A stretch of 34,568 nt of DNA from a bacterium (GCA_021781555.1 JAJXWQ010000037.1:1-34568), one strand, 5' to 3'; shown: positions 22,290 to 30,744, numbered from the stretch's first letter. Translations and numbers: made by a program. The notes: generated from the sequence alone by a model not told the origin.

Positions 22290-23113
22290 TGGACCAGCCG
22301 ATCGTTCTAACCAGCGTCCATAACCCGCAGGTAAAGCGGGTGCGCAGGCTGCACGAGGCCAGGCAGCGGCGCGAGGATGGCCTCTTCATCCTGGAAGGGG
22401 CCAAGCTTCTCGCCGAGGCGCAGCGCTCGGGATGGGAGATCGTGGCGCTCTACGCCACGGCCAGCTGGCAAGACGCCGACGCACCCGCGACGTCACCGGC
22501 GGGATCCGATGCGGCTGTGCTTCCGGCCCCGGTACGGGTCGCCGACCACGTCCTGGCGGCGATGAGCGCCCTCGAAACCCCCGAGGGCGTGCTGGCACTG
22601 GCGCGGCTACCGCGACCGTCCGGCCTTCCGGAAATCCAGCCGACGTCGCTGTGGGTCGCGTGCGATCGCCTGCAGGATCCCGGCAACCTGGGCACGATCC
22701 TCCGCACGGCTGACGCAGCCGGGGCCAGTGCTGTGCTGGTGGGCCCCGGGACCACGGATGCCTTCGGCCCCAAAGTCACGCGGGCGTCCATGGGATCCTC
22801 CCTCCATCTGCCCATCGTGCCATTCACCGATCTGGTGGCCCTGCGCCGGGCCACACAGGCCGGCGGGATGCGGTGGGCGGCGGCGGTGCCGAGGTCCGGG
22901 CAAGCGCTCTACGATGCCGATCTCACGGGCCCCTTGTGCTGGTGGATCGGCAACGAGGCCCGGGGACTTTCGCCGGACCTCCTGGCCCTTGCCGACCTCC
23001 AGCTCGAGATCCCCATGCCCGGCCGGGCCGAGTCTCTCAACGCCGCGTCCGCTGCCGCGGTCTGCCTGTTCGAGACGGTTCGCCAGCGGCGGGCGGCTTC
23101 GCTGCAAGCCTGA
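22289..23113 (+). CDS. TrmH/SpoU-family RNA 2'-O-methyltransferase
   Basis: This is a 274-residue SAM-dependent methyltransferase with a trefoil-knot (SPOUT) fold, probably acting on rRNA or tRNA. The N-terminal substrate-binding part is LTSVHNPQVKRVRRLHEA with LFILEGAKLLAEA (residues 7-50). Motif 1 is DRLQDPGNLGTILRTADAAG, motif 2 IGNEARGLS and motif 3 IPMPGRAESLNAASAAAV. GTG at 22289 is the only start that leaves the conserved N-terminus intact; it has no ribosome site but a -10 hexamer 6 bases upstream. The exact target nucleotide cannot be told; RlmB-type and TrmH-type enzymes share these motifs. Confidence 0.92.
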   Translation: MDQPIVLTSVHNPQVKRVRRLHEARQRREDGLFILEGAKLLAEAQRSGWEIVALYATASWQDADAPATSPAGSDAAVLPAPVRVADHVLAAMSALETPEGVLALARLPRPSGLPEIQPTSLWVACDRLQDPGNLGTILRTADAAGASAVLVGPGTTDAFGPKVTRASMGSSLHLPIVPFTDLVALRRATQAGGMRWAAAVPRSGQALYDADLTGPLCWWIGNEARGLSPDLLALADLQLEIPMPGRAESLNAASAAAVCLFETVRQRRAASLQA

Positions 23114-23306
23114 TAGCGGCCGCTCCTCGCCGACGCACGCCGGCCGAAAAGATGGCTTGCCGACCGGATGCGTTCGCGACTCGATTTGCACCTGGCCGAT
23201 CGGTTCGTGGAGCTGGGGGGAGACCGCCCCCTCGGCCCGGATGGACCAGCAAGCTTGGAATCCAGGAACGCTGACGCGGCGAGGCCGGCCGGCCACACTG
23301 GAACCC

Positions 23307-24545
23307 ATGGCCAGACGCTGGTCGAGCCTGAAAGTGGCATTCGCAGCCCTCCCCCTGGTGGGCTGCATGCACGCGAGGGTTCCGCTGCTGGCGCGCACCC
23401 CCCCCGCTCCGACCGCATCCGAACCGCCGGTGTCGGAGCCCGTGGCAACTCCTGGCGCGAGCCCCAGCCAGCCCCCTTCGCCCCTCTTCAAAGAGAATAC
23501 CGAGCTGTCGATCGGCGAGATCCCGATCAACGCAGGCCCCCGCAGCAACCTCTTTTACTACGATCCCCGGCTGGGCGACATGATCGCCGTCTACGCAGCA
23601 GGCCCCGACGTCGAAAATCCGTCTTTCTTTGACAACTTTCGCCGCTTGATGTTCGACCAGGATGGCAAGATCTACGCGTGGGATCTGGCCCTGGACGCCA
23701 AGGAAGCCCCCGAGGCCGTCGACCAGATCCCTGACGTGGCAGACCCGGTGTGGAATGCAAGCGGCAGCGTCATGGTTTTCCACAATCCGGCAAACGCCTA
23801 CCTGTTCGTCCGGTTCGACCAGCCGGCCATGCTGGACCGCATCACGGCTGCCGCCAGGACTGCCGATACGGCGCTAGCGGCCAGCAGATCCATCGCCACG
23901 CCCTCGCCGAGCGTCGCCGGGGCAACGAAGGCGGGAGGCGCGAGGACGTCCAGCTCGGTGGGGACTTCACCTGCGGCGACGCCTGCAGCCAAGCCTGCCA
24001 GCTTCCCTACCGCGGCCCCGCCGACGGATGCCAGCTCCGGCGTCTGGCTGCAGGGCCAGGTCTTCGGATTTCCGAAGATCGCGGCGGTGGGAGCCCTGCA
24101 CGGCGGCATCGCGGACGCCAACATCGACAGCGCGGCGACAGAGGTCGCGTTCATCACCGGTGATGGCGGCCTGTACCTCTACGGGATCCTCGCCGGCACC
24201 CTTTACCAGGCGACGGCAGCCAACCGGGTCGGCGACGGCCGGGTCGAGGAGATGGCCCTGTGCCCGGCCGGCAGCCCGATCGCCTTCCGTTCGGGTGGCC
24301 ACCTCTTCCTCTACTTCCGGCAATCTGGCTTCATCGACCCCATGCCCTACGCCAACGCGGTAGACAGCGCCGTCCGCGCCTACTCTCCGCTGTGGGTCAC
24401 GAACCAGGAGTTCTGGTATCTCCTCGACCTACCGGACGGACGCACGCTCTTCGCCCGCTACAACTGGCTGACCGAGACCGTACGCACGGCCTTCTTCTTC
24501 AACGTGGTGCTCGGTGGGCGATTCCAGACGCTCTCGGCTCCGTGA
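23307..24545 (+). CDS. Lipoprotein with propeller-like repeats, unknown function
   Basis: This is a 412-residue predicted lipoprotein: MARRWSSLKVAFAALPLVGC, with Cys20 as the lipidation site. A Pro/Ser-rich linker (residues 25-65) follows. The rest contains two segments that look like blades of a TolB/WD40-like propeller (DGKIYAWDLALDAKEA and DGGLYLYGILAGTLYQATAA, with PAGSPIAFRSGGHLFLYF), split by a long Ala/Ser/Thr/Pro-rich region (about 190-245). I do not recognise a named family. ATG at 23307 has no strong ribosome site. The 193 bases upstream contain no gene or signal that I can support. Confidence 0.7.
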   Translation: MARRWSSLKVAFAALPLVGCMHARVPLLARTPPAPTASEPPVSEPVATPGASPSQPPSPLFKENTELSIGEIPINAGPRSNLFYYDPRLGDMIAVYAAGPDVENPSFFDNFRRLMFDQDGKIYAWDLALDAKEAPEAVDQIPDVADPVWNASGSVMVFHNPANAYLFVRFDQPAMLDRITAAARTADTALAASRSIATPSPSVAGATKAGGARTSSSVGTSPAATPAAKPASFPTAAPPTDASSGVWLQGQVFGFPKIAAVGALHGGIADANIDSAATEVAFITGDGGLYLYGILAGTLYQATAANRVGDGRVEEMALCPAGSPIAFRSGGHLFLYFRQSGFIDPMPYANAVDSAVRAYSPLWVTNQEFWYLLDLPDGRTLFARYNWLTETVRTAFFFNVVLGGRFQTLSAP

Positions 24546-24580
24546 CCGCGACGGACGACAGCCCGGGGTGCCCCCGGCTG

Positions 24581-24667
24581 GGCTGGTTCGGTCCCGAGGA
24601 GCCAAACGGGGCCCGGTTGCGCAGCGCAGCGACTGCTCCGGGGGATCCGTTCAAGCCGCAAAAAAAT
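24581..24667 (+). repeat. Dispersed hairpin repeat, copy B
   Basis: This copy matches copy A over about 70 bases: AACGGGGCCCGGTTGCGCAG at 24605-24624 is identical. The right arm has drifted to GGGATCCGTT (24642-24651), so the stem keeps 8 of 10 pairs, one of them a G-U pair when read as RNA. It ends with GTTCAAGCCGCAAAA. It lies 35 bases after the lipoprotein gene. Confidence 0.72.
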
Positions 24668-24744
24668 TTAGCGCGGTCTGGATGGTTTGCCAGCGGGGAT
24701 TACTGCCAGGGGAGACCGGACCTGAAATTTGTCTGGCCTGGACG

Positions 24745-24772
24745 TTGATGCGCGCCGCGATCCGGATACGAT
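24745..24772 (+). promoter_or_regulatory. Promoter of the glnS leader
   Basis: TTGATG (24745-24750), a 16-base spacer and TACGAT (24767-24772) make a good housekeeping promoter. The transcript would have a leader of about 305 bases before the glnS ATG. Confidence 0.65.
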
Positions 24773-24779
24773 GGTCCCA

Positions 24780-24952
24780 TCCCGATAGGCTCTTGGATCC
24801 GAGCTCGGCGTAGCCGAGGACCAGATCCGACAGCTGGTGAACTTGGCGATCGAGGCGAAAGCTTCGAACCGAGGCCTCACCCCCCGTAATAGGAGACAAG
24901 GGTACCGAGAGCTTGTAGCCCGAGAGGGTAGCAAGCTCTCGGTTGATTTTTT
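24780..24952 (+). ncRNA. Structured glnS leader with terminator hairpin (candidate attenuator)
   Basis: Hairpins in order: CTCGGC-GTA-GCCGAG (24804-24818), ACCAG/CTGGT (24820-24838), GAGGC/GCCTC (24852-24878), then a perfect 12-base stem ACCGAGAGCTTG/CAAGCTCTCGGT (24904-24943) followed by TTGATTTTTT, an intrinsic terminator. An upstream AAGCTTCG (24859-24866) can pair with CGAGAGCTT (24906-24914) with one bulged base, which would break the terminator. GGGTACC (24900-24906) differs from the T-box UGGNACC by its first base only, but the rest of the T-box consensus is not seen. What it senses is unknown. Confidence 0.55.
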
Positions 24953-25085
24953 GTGGCAAAATGCGGGCCGGTTCCGGCCTCCGGGCCTTGGGATCCGGCC
25001 AGTAGCCCTCGGCGGCCGCCCGCTTGCCCCGGTCAGCGATGCTATGATCGGGTTTCAGCCAGTCACAGCGAAAGTCGAACCAGCA

Positions 25086-26780
25086 ATGAGCACGTCAGGG
25101 ACGAGTTCCTCCCCCACTGCGCCCTCGGTCCCCACCGACTTCATCCGCGAGATCGTCGAGGGCGATCTGGCCAGCGGCAAGCACCATAGCGTGGTGACGC
25201 GGTTCCCACCCGAGCCCAACGGTTACCTGCACATCGGCCACGCCAAGAGCATCACGCTGAACTTCGGCATCGCCGCGCAATATGGCGGCCGTTGCCACCT
25301 TCGGTTCGACGACACCAATCCCGCCAAGGAGGATGTCGAGTACGTCGATTCGATCCAGGAAGACGTGCGGTGGCTGGGCTTCGACTGGGGCGAACATCGT
25401 TACTTTGCCTCGGATTACTTCGACCAGCTGCACCAGTTCGCCGTGCAGCTCATCAAGTCGGGCCTGGCCTACGTCGATGACCTGTCTCCCGAGCAGATTC
25501 GCGAGTTCCGTGGCACACCGACCGAACCCGGCCGGCCCAGTCCCTTCCGCGATCGCTCGGTCGCGGAGAATCTCGACCTCTTCGAGCGCATGCGCAAGGG
25601 CGAGTTCGATGAGGGCGCCTGCGTCCTCCGGACGAAGATCGATATGGCGTCTCCCAACTTCAACCTGCGGGATCCGGCCATCTATCGCATCAAGAAGGCC
25701 TCGCACCACCGCACGGGCGACAAGTGGTGCATCTACCCCATGTACGACTTCGCCCACAGCCTGTCCGACATGATCGAGGGGATCACCCACTCGATCTGCA
25801 CGCTCGAGTTCGAGGATCATCGGCCCCTGTACGACTGGTACCTCGATGTTCTGAAGACCCCGAGCCACCCGCAGCAGGTCGAGTTCGCCCGGCTCGGCTT
25901 GACCTATACGGTCATGAGCAAGCGTCTGTTGTTGCAACTGGTGCGCGAAGGGATCGTCTCGGGCTGGGACGATCCCCGCATGCCCACGCTATCGGGGATG
26001 CGCCGCCGCGGCTATACACCGCAGTCCATCCGACGGTTTTGCGAGCTCATAGGCGTCTCCAAGGCCAACAGCGTGGTCGATTTTTCGCTCCTCGAACACT
26101 GCGTACGCGAAGATCTCAACGCGCGCTCGCAGCGCGTGATGGCAGTCCTGCGCCCGCTCAAGGTCGTGATCACCAATTACCCGGAGGGGCAGGTCGAGGA
26201 GTTCGAAGCCGAGAACAACCCCGAGGATCCAGCGGCCGGCACGCGCAAGGTGCCTTTTTCCCGCGAGATCTTCATCGAACAGGACGATTTCGCCGAGAAT
26301 CCTCCGCCCAAGTACTTCCGCCTCTCACCCGGCAAGGAGATCCGGCTCAAGCACGCGTATTACATCCGCTGTGACGAAGTCGTAAAGGACGCCGCCGGGA
26401 GGGTCACGGAGTTGCGCTGCAGCTACGATCCGCAGAGTCGCGGCGGCTCGACGCCCGATGGCCGCAAGGTCCTCGGCACCAGCCACTGGGTCTCGGCTCC
26501 CCACGCGCTCGATGCCGAGGTTCGCCTTTACGACCATCTCTTCGGCGTACCTGACCCCGGTGCGGCCGACGACTTCAAGACCGTCCTCAATCCGGGATCG
26601 CTCGAGGTTCTCGACGGCTGCAAGCTCGAACCCGGCCTTGCCGGCGCCGTCCCCGGGAGCCGCTTCCAGTTCCTGCGGCAGGGCTACTTCTGCACCGACG
26701 CCGGCTCGACCGGATCGCACCCGGTCTTCAACCGGACCGTCGGGTTGAAGGATACCTGGGCCAAGATCGCCAGGAAGTAG
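25086..26780 (+). CDS. glnS: Glutaminyl-tRNA synthetase
   Basis: This class I enzyme charges tRNA-Gln with glutamine in the cytoplasm. At 564 residues it has normal length. The HIGH motif is in [16 protein letters not shown] (around residues 40-55) and the KMSKS loop is [29 protein letters not shown] and the C-terminal beta-barrels ([29 protein letters not shown]) follow the family order. I chose ATG 25086 ([11 protein letters not shown]); an in-frame ATG at 25044 would add 14 residues but overlaps a TATGAT element. Neither has a good ribosome site. Presence of a true GlnRS means the organism need not rely on Glu-tRNA amidation for glutamine. Confidence 0.96.
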   Translation: MSTSGTSSSPTAPSVPTDFIREIVEGDLASGKHHSVVTRFPPEPNGYLHIGHAKSITLNFGIAAQYGGRCHLRFDDTNPAKEDVEYVDSIQEDVRWLGFDWGEHRYFASDYFDQLHQFAVQLIKSGLAYVDDLSPEQIREFRGTPTEPGRPSPFRDRSVAENLDLFERMRKGEFDEGACVLRTKIDMASPNFNLRDPAIYRIKKASHHRTGDKWCIYPMYDFAHSLSDMIEGITHSICTLEFEDHRPLYDWYLDVLKTPSHPQQVEFARLGLTYTVMSKRLLLQLVREGIVSGWDDPRMPTLSGMRRRGYTPQSIRRFCELIGVSKANSVVDFSLLEHCVREDLNARSQRVMAVLRPLKVVITNYPEGQVEEFEAENNPEDPAAGTRKVPFSREIFIEQDDFAENPPPKYFRLSPGKEIRLKHAYYIRCDEVVKDAAGRVTELRCSYDPQSRGGSTPDGRKVLGTSHWVSAPHALDAEVRLYDHLFGVPDPGAADDFKTVLNPGSLEVLDGCKLEPGLAGAVPGSRFQFLRQGYFCTDAGSTGSHPVFNRTVGLKDTWAKIARK

Positions 26781-26809
26781 GCTTCCCCGGCGACCCGACG
26801 ACGGCCGCA

Positions 26810-27808
26810 CTACCAGGCGTAGGCTTCGGGAGCCGGTCCGCCCGGGCCCGGGAAGATCTCGTCGAGCGCCCGGAGCGTCTCGTCATCGAGCCGGACATCG
26901 AGGGAATCGAGAGCGTCCTTGAGCTGTGCCGTGGTGCGCGGGCCGATGATCGGCGCCGTGACGACAGGCTGCGCCAGGAGCCAGGCCAGAGCGACCTCCG
27001 CTGGCGGGACCCCGATCTCGGCACACAGTGCCTCGTAGCGCTCGATCTGGGGGCGCACGGCCTTGAGCTCCCCCTGGATGCGGGGCGATGCCCTGCGACC
27101 TTCTTGCTCTTTGGCCAGCACCCCGCCCAGCAAGCCGCCAGCCAGCGGGCTCCAGACCATCAGGCCAAGGCCGTACTCCTGGCAAGCGGGCACGACCTCG
27201 AGCTCGAGCGTACGCTCGGTCAGGTTGTAGAGGCTCTGCTCGGACACGAGGCCCAGGAAGTTCCGGGCCCGCGCAGATTCGCTGGCCCGGGCGATGTGCC
27301 ATCCCGCGAAGTTCGACGAGCCCACGTACAGGACCTTGCCCTCCTGTACGAGCTGCTCCATGGCCTGCCAGATCTCTTCCCAGGGAGTCTCGCGATCGAT
27401 GTGGTGCATCTGATAGAGGTCGATATGATCGGTCTGCAGCCGCTTGAGGCTCGCCTCGCAGGCGCGCTTGATGTTGAGGGCCGACAGCCCGCGAAAGTTT
27501 GGCCAGTCCTCCATCGAGCCGAAAACCTTGGTCGCCAGGACCACCCGTTCCCGACGTTGCTTGCCCTTGGCGAACCAGCGGCCGAGGATCTCCTCGGTGG
27601 CCCCGACGCGCCCGGGCTCCAGACCCGGCATGGGTGGAATCCTGCGCCCGTAAACGTTTGCCGTGTCGAAGAAGTTGATGCCGTCCTCGAGCGCCTTGTC
27701 CATCAGGGCGTGTGCCTCGGGTTCAGGCGTGAACGGCCCGAAGTTCATCGTGCCGAGGCACAGGCGACTTACCAGGAGCCCGGTCCGACCCAGGTGCGTG
27801 TATTCCAC
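26810..27808 (-). CDS. Aldo/keto reductase
   Basis: This is a 332-residue NADPH-dependent oxidoreductase of the AKR superfamily (TIM barrel), of the type close to YajO/Gfo-like and Kv-beta-related reductases. The catalytic tetrad is visible: Asp in INFFDTANVYGRR, Tyr in the same motif, Lys in VVLATKVFG and His in YQMHHID. The NADPH-binding C-terminal IIGPRTTAQLKDAL is intact. I take GTG at 27808 as start because GGAGG lies 8 bases upstream; an ATG further up (27859) has no such site and would add a charged, non-conserved tail. It converges with glnS; only 29 bases separate them. The substrate is unknown. Confidence 0.93.
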   Translation of the reverse strand: MEYTHLGRTGLLVSRLCLGTMNFGPFTPEPEAHALMDKALEDGINFFDTANVYGRRIPPMPGLEPGRVGATEEILGRWFAKGKQRRERVVLATKVFGSMEDWPNFRGLSALNIKRACEASLKRLQTDHIDLYQMHHIDRETPWEEIWQAMEQLVQEGKVLYVGSSNFAGWHIARASESARARNFLGLVSEQSLYNLTERTLELEVVPACQEYGLGLMVWSPLAGGLLGGVLAKEQEGRRASPRIQGELKAVRPQIERYEALCAEIGVPPAEVALAWLLAQPVVTAPIIGPRTTAQLKDALDSLDVRLDDETLRALDEIFPGPGGPAPEAYAW

Positions 27809-28006
27809 GACTCGTTCCTCCCATCGGCGCCCGCTCGGCCATCCCGGCGAGCGGTCCATCCATGGTAGCCGGGATGCACCGGTTCCGGCCAGAAGGACGA
27901 TCGCCAGGTTCGATCGACCTGTGGCGATGAAATCTCGATTTTTATTGTGTTAATCCCCGTCCGAACCCATGGTGGACCGCCCATAAGGCTTATGGAGGGA
28001 CTGAGT

Positions 28007-28468
28007 ATGGGACTTGGCGATCCGGTCGGCGGCTTTTCGCAGACCTACATGAACTGGTTCAACAGCATGCCCAAGGCGGCACCCGTGCCCGTCGGGCCGG
28101 TGGGCCAGCTAGGCGCGCCGGTGGACGGGTTCTCGGCTGCCTACAAGGCGTTCCGGGATAGCGATGGCGGGCCGGTGACCTCCGTCGACAATGCCCCGGT
28201 GGGCCAGCTGGGTGCGCCGGTGGACGGTTTCTCGGCTACCTACAAGGCTTTCCGGGACAGCGGCGGCGGGCCGGTGCAGAGTTCCTCGCTCGCCCCGGAC
28301 GATCTGCAGCTTGGCGCGGCGGTGGGTGGGTTCTCCGATTCCTACGAGAAGTGGCTCAACACCATGCCCGAGACCCCACCTCCGCCCCTGGGACCGATCA
28401 ACGGGCTGGGCGATCCCATCGGGGGCTTCTCGCAGAAGTACATCGACTACCGCGACGGCAAGAGCTAG
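28007..28468 (+). CDS. Five-repeat LG-x-P-x-x-GFS protein, unknown family
   Basis: This 153-residue protein has a strong ribosome site (GGAGGG, 7 bases before ATG 28007). It consists of five units of about 33 residues built around LG(D/A)(P/A)(V/I)(G/D)GFS-x-x-Y, with LG at residues 3, 35, 68, 102 and 134. The order is symmetric: units 1 and 5 read GLGDP(V/I)GGFSQ, units 2 and 3 QLGAPVDGFSA with KAFRDS, unit 4 QLGAAVGGFSDSYEKWLN like unit 1. Pro/Gly-rich linkers separate them. There is no signal peptide or membrane helix. I recognise no family; a short amphipathic binding or assembly motif is likely. The gene stands alone and is followed by a hairpin terminator. Confidence 0.78.
   Translation: MGLGDPVGGFSQTYMNWFNSMPKAAPVPVGPVGQLGAPVDGFSAAYKAFRDSDGGPVTSVDNAPVGQLGAPVDGFSATYKAFRDSGGGPVQSSSLAPDDLQLGAAVGGFSDSYEKWLNTMPETPPPPLGPINGLGDPIGGFSQKYIDYRDGKS
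28097..28276 (+). repeat. In-frame tandem repeat inside the five-repeat gene
   Basis: 28097-28177 and 28196-28276 are nearly identical copies with a 99-base period (33 codons), differing at few positions. This points to a recent duplication of units 2 and 3. Confidence 0.75.
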
Positions 28469-28483
28469 GGCTTTCTTGTCGAG

Positions 28484-28507
28484 TCGGCCGCCCTTGCGGG
28501 CGGCCGA
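28484..28507 (+). terminator. GC-rich hairpin after the five-repeat gene
   Basis: TCGGCCGCCC (28484-28493), loop TTGC and GGGCGGCCGA (28498-28507) form a perfect 10-base stem 15 bases after the stop. The following bases are not a T-run, so it is a probable but non-canonical terminator; a second weaker hairpin (GGCCTTGCAAGGGCC, from 28520) follows and may serve the opposing zinc-ribbon gene. Confidence 0.6.
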
Positions 28508-28548
28508 ACCTCTGTTAGCGGCCTTGCAAGGGCCGTCCCCAAGAGACC

Positions 28549-28731
28549 TCAGGCCCCGCTCATGTAGTCCTCGTGGTGGAACCCGCAGCGATCGCAGCGG
28601 AGCCGCCAGAAATGCTCGTCGAAGGAAGCCACGAGCGTGCTCTGGCCACAATCGGGGCAGATCTTGCTGCCGGTCTGCAGCACGCGGATGGCGATCTGTT
28701 CGAGTTCCTGCTCCGTGCGTGGCTTTCTCAT
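28549..28731 (-). CDS. Small zinc-ribbon protein
   Basis: This 60-residue protein begins MRKPRTEQELEQIAIRVLQ and carries a CPDC ... CDRC zinc-ribbon pair (about 20 residues apart). Such small ribbons bind nucleic acid or protein; no specific role can be assigned. I prefer ATG 28731 over an upstream ATG at 28812, which would add an Arg/Pro-rich stretch overlapping the control region of the divergent gene. A TATGCT hexamer lies 9 bases before the ATG, so the leader would be very short. Confidence 0.65.
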   Translation of the reverse strand: MRKPRTEQELEQIAIRVLQTGSKICPDCGQSTLVASFDEHFWRLRCDRCGFHHEDYMSGA

Positions 28732-28790
28732 TCTGGCAAGAGCATAGCACGGGCCCCGAGCCTCGGTGCCGGGAGGCCGGAGTTGCCAAT

Positions 28791-28819
28791 TTGCTCGATT
28801 CAACGGCAACACGTAGAAT
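28791..28819 (+). promoter_or_regulatory. Promoter toward the winged-helix-like gene
   Basis: TTGCTC (28791-28796), 17 bases and TAGAAT (28814-28819) form a good promoter just upstream of the rightward gene. Confidence 0.6.
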
Positions 28820-28843
28820 GTCTCCGATCGCCGCGCTCAGAAT

Positions 28844-29446
28844 GTGGTCGCCGGATCGCCGAGCGTCGTCCCAGGCAGGCCCGACCCGCGGCACGCGCTG
28901 ATTTTCGACACAGACGAGGACAGGTTTTCTTTGATCGAACTGCAGAATCTAGACGAGCTGTCAGCCGGTCTCCGGCGAGCTGCCGACCTCCTGGCCGGGG
29001 GATCCATCGACGGTAACAAGCGCCGGGACATCCTCAAGGCGCTGGATCCGGTGCGTACTGCCTTGTTGAGCTTGGGCTTCGACGAGGAGGGCTCTCGTCG
29101 GCATGTCGTGAGCTTCCTGCGGTCGGTGACCCTGGCCAACGGGATCATCGGCAAGCGCACGGCGCACCGCCTGGCCATCCGGACCTTCGAGGAGGATGGC
29201 GACGCTGCGATGAAGTGGCTCCTGGAGCGCCGCCTGATCGAGGATCAAGGATCCGAAGGCTTCCTCCTCACGGACGACGGCGCGGACTATCTCGAGGAGC
29301 ACAAGGCCGAGCTTGCCTTGCCACCAGAGATCAAGCGTCGGCCGCACGGACCGCGGGCACGCTCCTCGAGGTTTGGCGAAGATGCCGCCCCACGGTCGCA
29401 GGACGGGGCTCCGATCGCACCCGAAGCCGAAGCCTCGCCCTCGTAA
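28844..29446 (+). CDS. Hypothetical protein with winged-helix-like middle
   Basis: This protein is up to 200 residues, cytoplasmic and charged. The middle (about residues 95-160) reads like a small winged helix: RTAHRLAIRTFEEDGDAA, MKWLLERRLIEDQ and SEGFLLTDDGADYLEEH. The first part (ELQNLDELSAGLRRAADLL) is helical; the C-terminal 40 residues are Pro/Arg/Ala-rich and look disordered. The start is uncertain: GTG 28844 lies 24 bases after the -10 element but lacks a ribosome site, while TTG 28931 has GAGGACAGG upstream and would give 171 residues. I recognise no family. It ends 5 bases before a tRNA gene, so the two are probably cotranscribed. Confidence 0.6.
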   Translation: MVAGSPSVVPGRPDPRHALIFDTDEDRFSLIELQNLDELSAGLRRAADLLAGGSIDGNKRRDILKALDPVRTALLSLGFDEEGSRRHVVSFLRSVTLANGIIGKRTAHRLAIRTFEEDGDAAMKWLLERRLIEDQGSEGFLLTDDGADYLEEHKAELALPPEIKRRPHGPRARSSRFGEDAAPRSQDGAPIAPEAEASPS

Positions 29447-29451
29447 GGCGT

Positions 29452-29524
29452 GCGGGCATAGACCAACGGCAGAGTCAAGAGTCTTAAAAACTCTGTAGTC
29501 CGGGTTCGAGTCCCGGTGCCCGCA
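29452..29524 (+). tRNA. Class I tRNA with UAA (leucine-type) anticodon
   Basis: The acceptor arms GCGGGCA/TGCCCGC and T arm CCGGG-TTCGAGT-CCCGG are perfect, as is the anticodon stem AGAGT/ACTCT. The loop CTTAAAA gives anticodon UAA, which reads the leucine codon UUA. The variable region is only GTAGT, five bases, whereas bacterial leucine tRNAs (such as the CAG one at 13196) have a long arm. The D stem is short (GAC/GTC with a C-A mismatch next). The discriminator is A and CCA is not encoded. Amino-acid identity is therefore open. Confidence 0.75.
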
Positions 29525-29585
29525 CCTGCTTAAAAGGCGGGGCTGGCCTGCGTCTCGGGCCCTATCCCTACCCGGCGAAACAGCC

Positions 29586-30182
29586 CTAGAACCGGACAGC
29601 CATCCCCACCGGCTCGAAGGACAGCCGGAGCGCCAGGTCCAGCCGCTCCCAGAAGGTCACGCCGATTTCGAGCGGGGGAATCATCGAGTCCGTGAGCCCT
29701 CGGGTCCAGCTTCCATACGTAAATGGGATCACGACGGTCGGAGAGACCCTGATGAACAGGGGATCCCAGCGCTTTTCGTAGGTCAGGCCGAAAAGCGCGC
29801 CGGCATGGTAATCGGGGCGGCAACCGGGGCATGTCGGCAGGAACCCTTCGGCCCAGTTCGCACCGGCGAGACCCGCCAGGTGAGAAGACCTTCCCTTCCA
29901 GAGAAAGTATTCGCCCCAGGCGCTGGCCCACATGGGCGGAGCCAGCGGGCTGCCGGCGGAGTGGATCCAGTACGACTCCAGGGCGTAGGAACTCAGCCAG
30001 GCCGCACCGACGCCAAGCGGTAGACCCGGTGCCGCCAGCTCCATGGTCGCGGCCACGGTGGGACCCATCGGCGCGAAGCCGATCGGCATCACGCCGACCT
30101 CGATCCTGCAATCCCGTGCTGCCAGCGCCGGGCCAGCGGGCACCAGGATCGAAGCGGCCAAGATGGCGCCGCGCAGAGCCAT
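29586..30182 (-). CDS. Exported protein, probable outer-membrane beta-barrel
   Basis: This 198-residue protein has a clear signal peptide (MALRGAILAASILVPAGPALA, cleavage after ALA). The mature part alternates hydrophobic and polar residues (PLFIRVSPTVVIPFTYG, PPLEIGVTFWERLDLALRLS) and ends in Phe (MAVRF), as outer-membrane barrels do. A CPGC pair (PTCPGCRP) near residue 125 is unusual for a barrel. AGGAGG lies 11 bases before ATG 30182, which favours this start over an upstream one. I recognise no family. If correct, the host has an outer membrane. Confidence 0.6.
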   Translation of the reverse strand: MALRGAILAASILVPAGPALAARDCRIEVGVMPIGFAPMGPTVAATMELAAPGLPLGVGAAWLSSYALESYWIHSAGSPLAPPMWASAWGEYFLWKGRSSHLAGLAGANWAEGFLPTCPGCRPDYHAGALFGLTYEKRWDPLFIRVSPTVVIPFTYGSWTRGLTDSMIPPLEIGVTFWERLDLALRLSFEPVGMAVRF

Positions 30183-30289
30183 GTTGCCAAGATCCTCCTT
30201 TCCGAGCCAGCAGGCAACCGCTCCAGCGCCTCGTTTCGGCGAGTCGCTCCGCCAAGAGTCTCGAAAACGCTCGCAGGTGGGTTCGTGTG

Positions 30290-30742
30290 TCATGGCTGGC
30301 CGAAAAAGCGCCCCTGTAGCCAGGCTCCAGCCAGGATGCCCACCACCACGATCGCCAGCGGCCAGTTACCCGCCCCCAGCCCGGCGATCGCCGGGCCTGG
30401 ACACACACCGCACACGCCCCAACCGATGCCGAAGATCGCCGATCCCACGATGGTGCGTGAGTCCAGGGTCGAGGCATGCTTGGTGAAGGTACGGCCGAAC
30501 AGGGGGCGCGGGAGCAGCCGCGGAAGGAGCTGATACCCCAGCAGACTGACGCCGGCCGCGCCGCCCAGGACCAGCAGCAGCCCCATGTCGTGCAACATGA
30601 GGAAGCTGATGACGATCTCCGGGCGCACCATGGTCGACCAGGCCAGTCCGAAGCCGAAGAATCCGCCCGCCAGCACGGCGCAGGCCAGAATGACAGCCGC
30701 GGGGACGCGCTCCGTTGGGTCTGCCGCAGGAGGTACGGCCAC
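30290..30742 (-). CDS. YeeE/YedE-family transporter, second half
   Basis: This 150-residue membrane protein has about four helices. It matches the C-terminal half of YeeE/YedE (TsuA-like) proteins, which take up thiosulfate or related sulfur compounds. The key Cys stretch is GIGWGVCGVCPGPAIAGLG near residue 105. GTG at 30742 follows GGGAGGG by 8 bases, which fixes the start. The gene begins 2 bases after the stop of the first-half gene, so the pair is one operon and one functional transporter. Neighbouring rhodanese or sulfur-oxidation genes are not seen. Confidence 0.88.
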   Translation of the reverse strand: MAVPPAADPTERVPAAVILACAVLAGGFFGFGLAWSTMVRPEIVISFLMLHDMGLLLVLGGAAGVSLLGYQLLPRLLPRPLFGRTFTKHASTLDSRTIVGSAIFGIGWGVCGVCPGPAIAGLGAGNWPLAIVVVGILAGAWLQGRFFGQP

Positions 30743-30744
30743 GT

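Noticed and set aside
24896-24943. Canonical T-box riboswitch before glnS
   Set aside because: The terminator and GGGTACC are suggestive, but the AGGGUGG part of the T-box and a clear stem I with specifier loop are missing, so I call it only a candidate attenuator.
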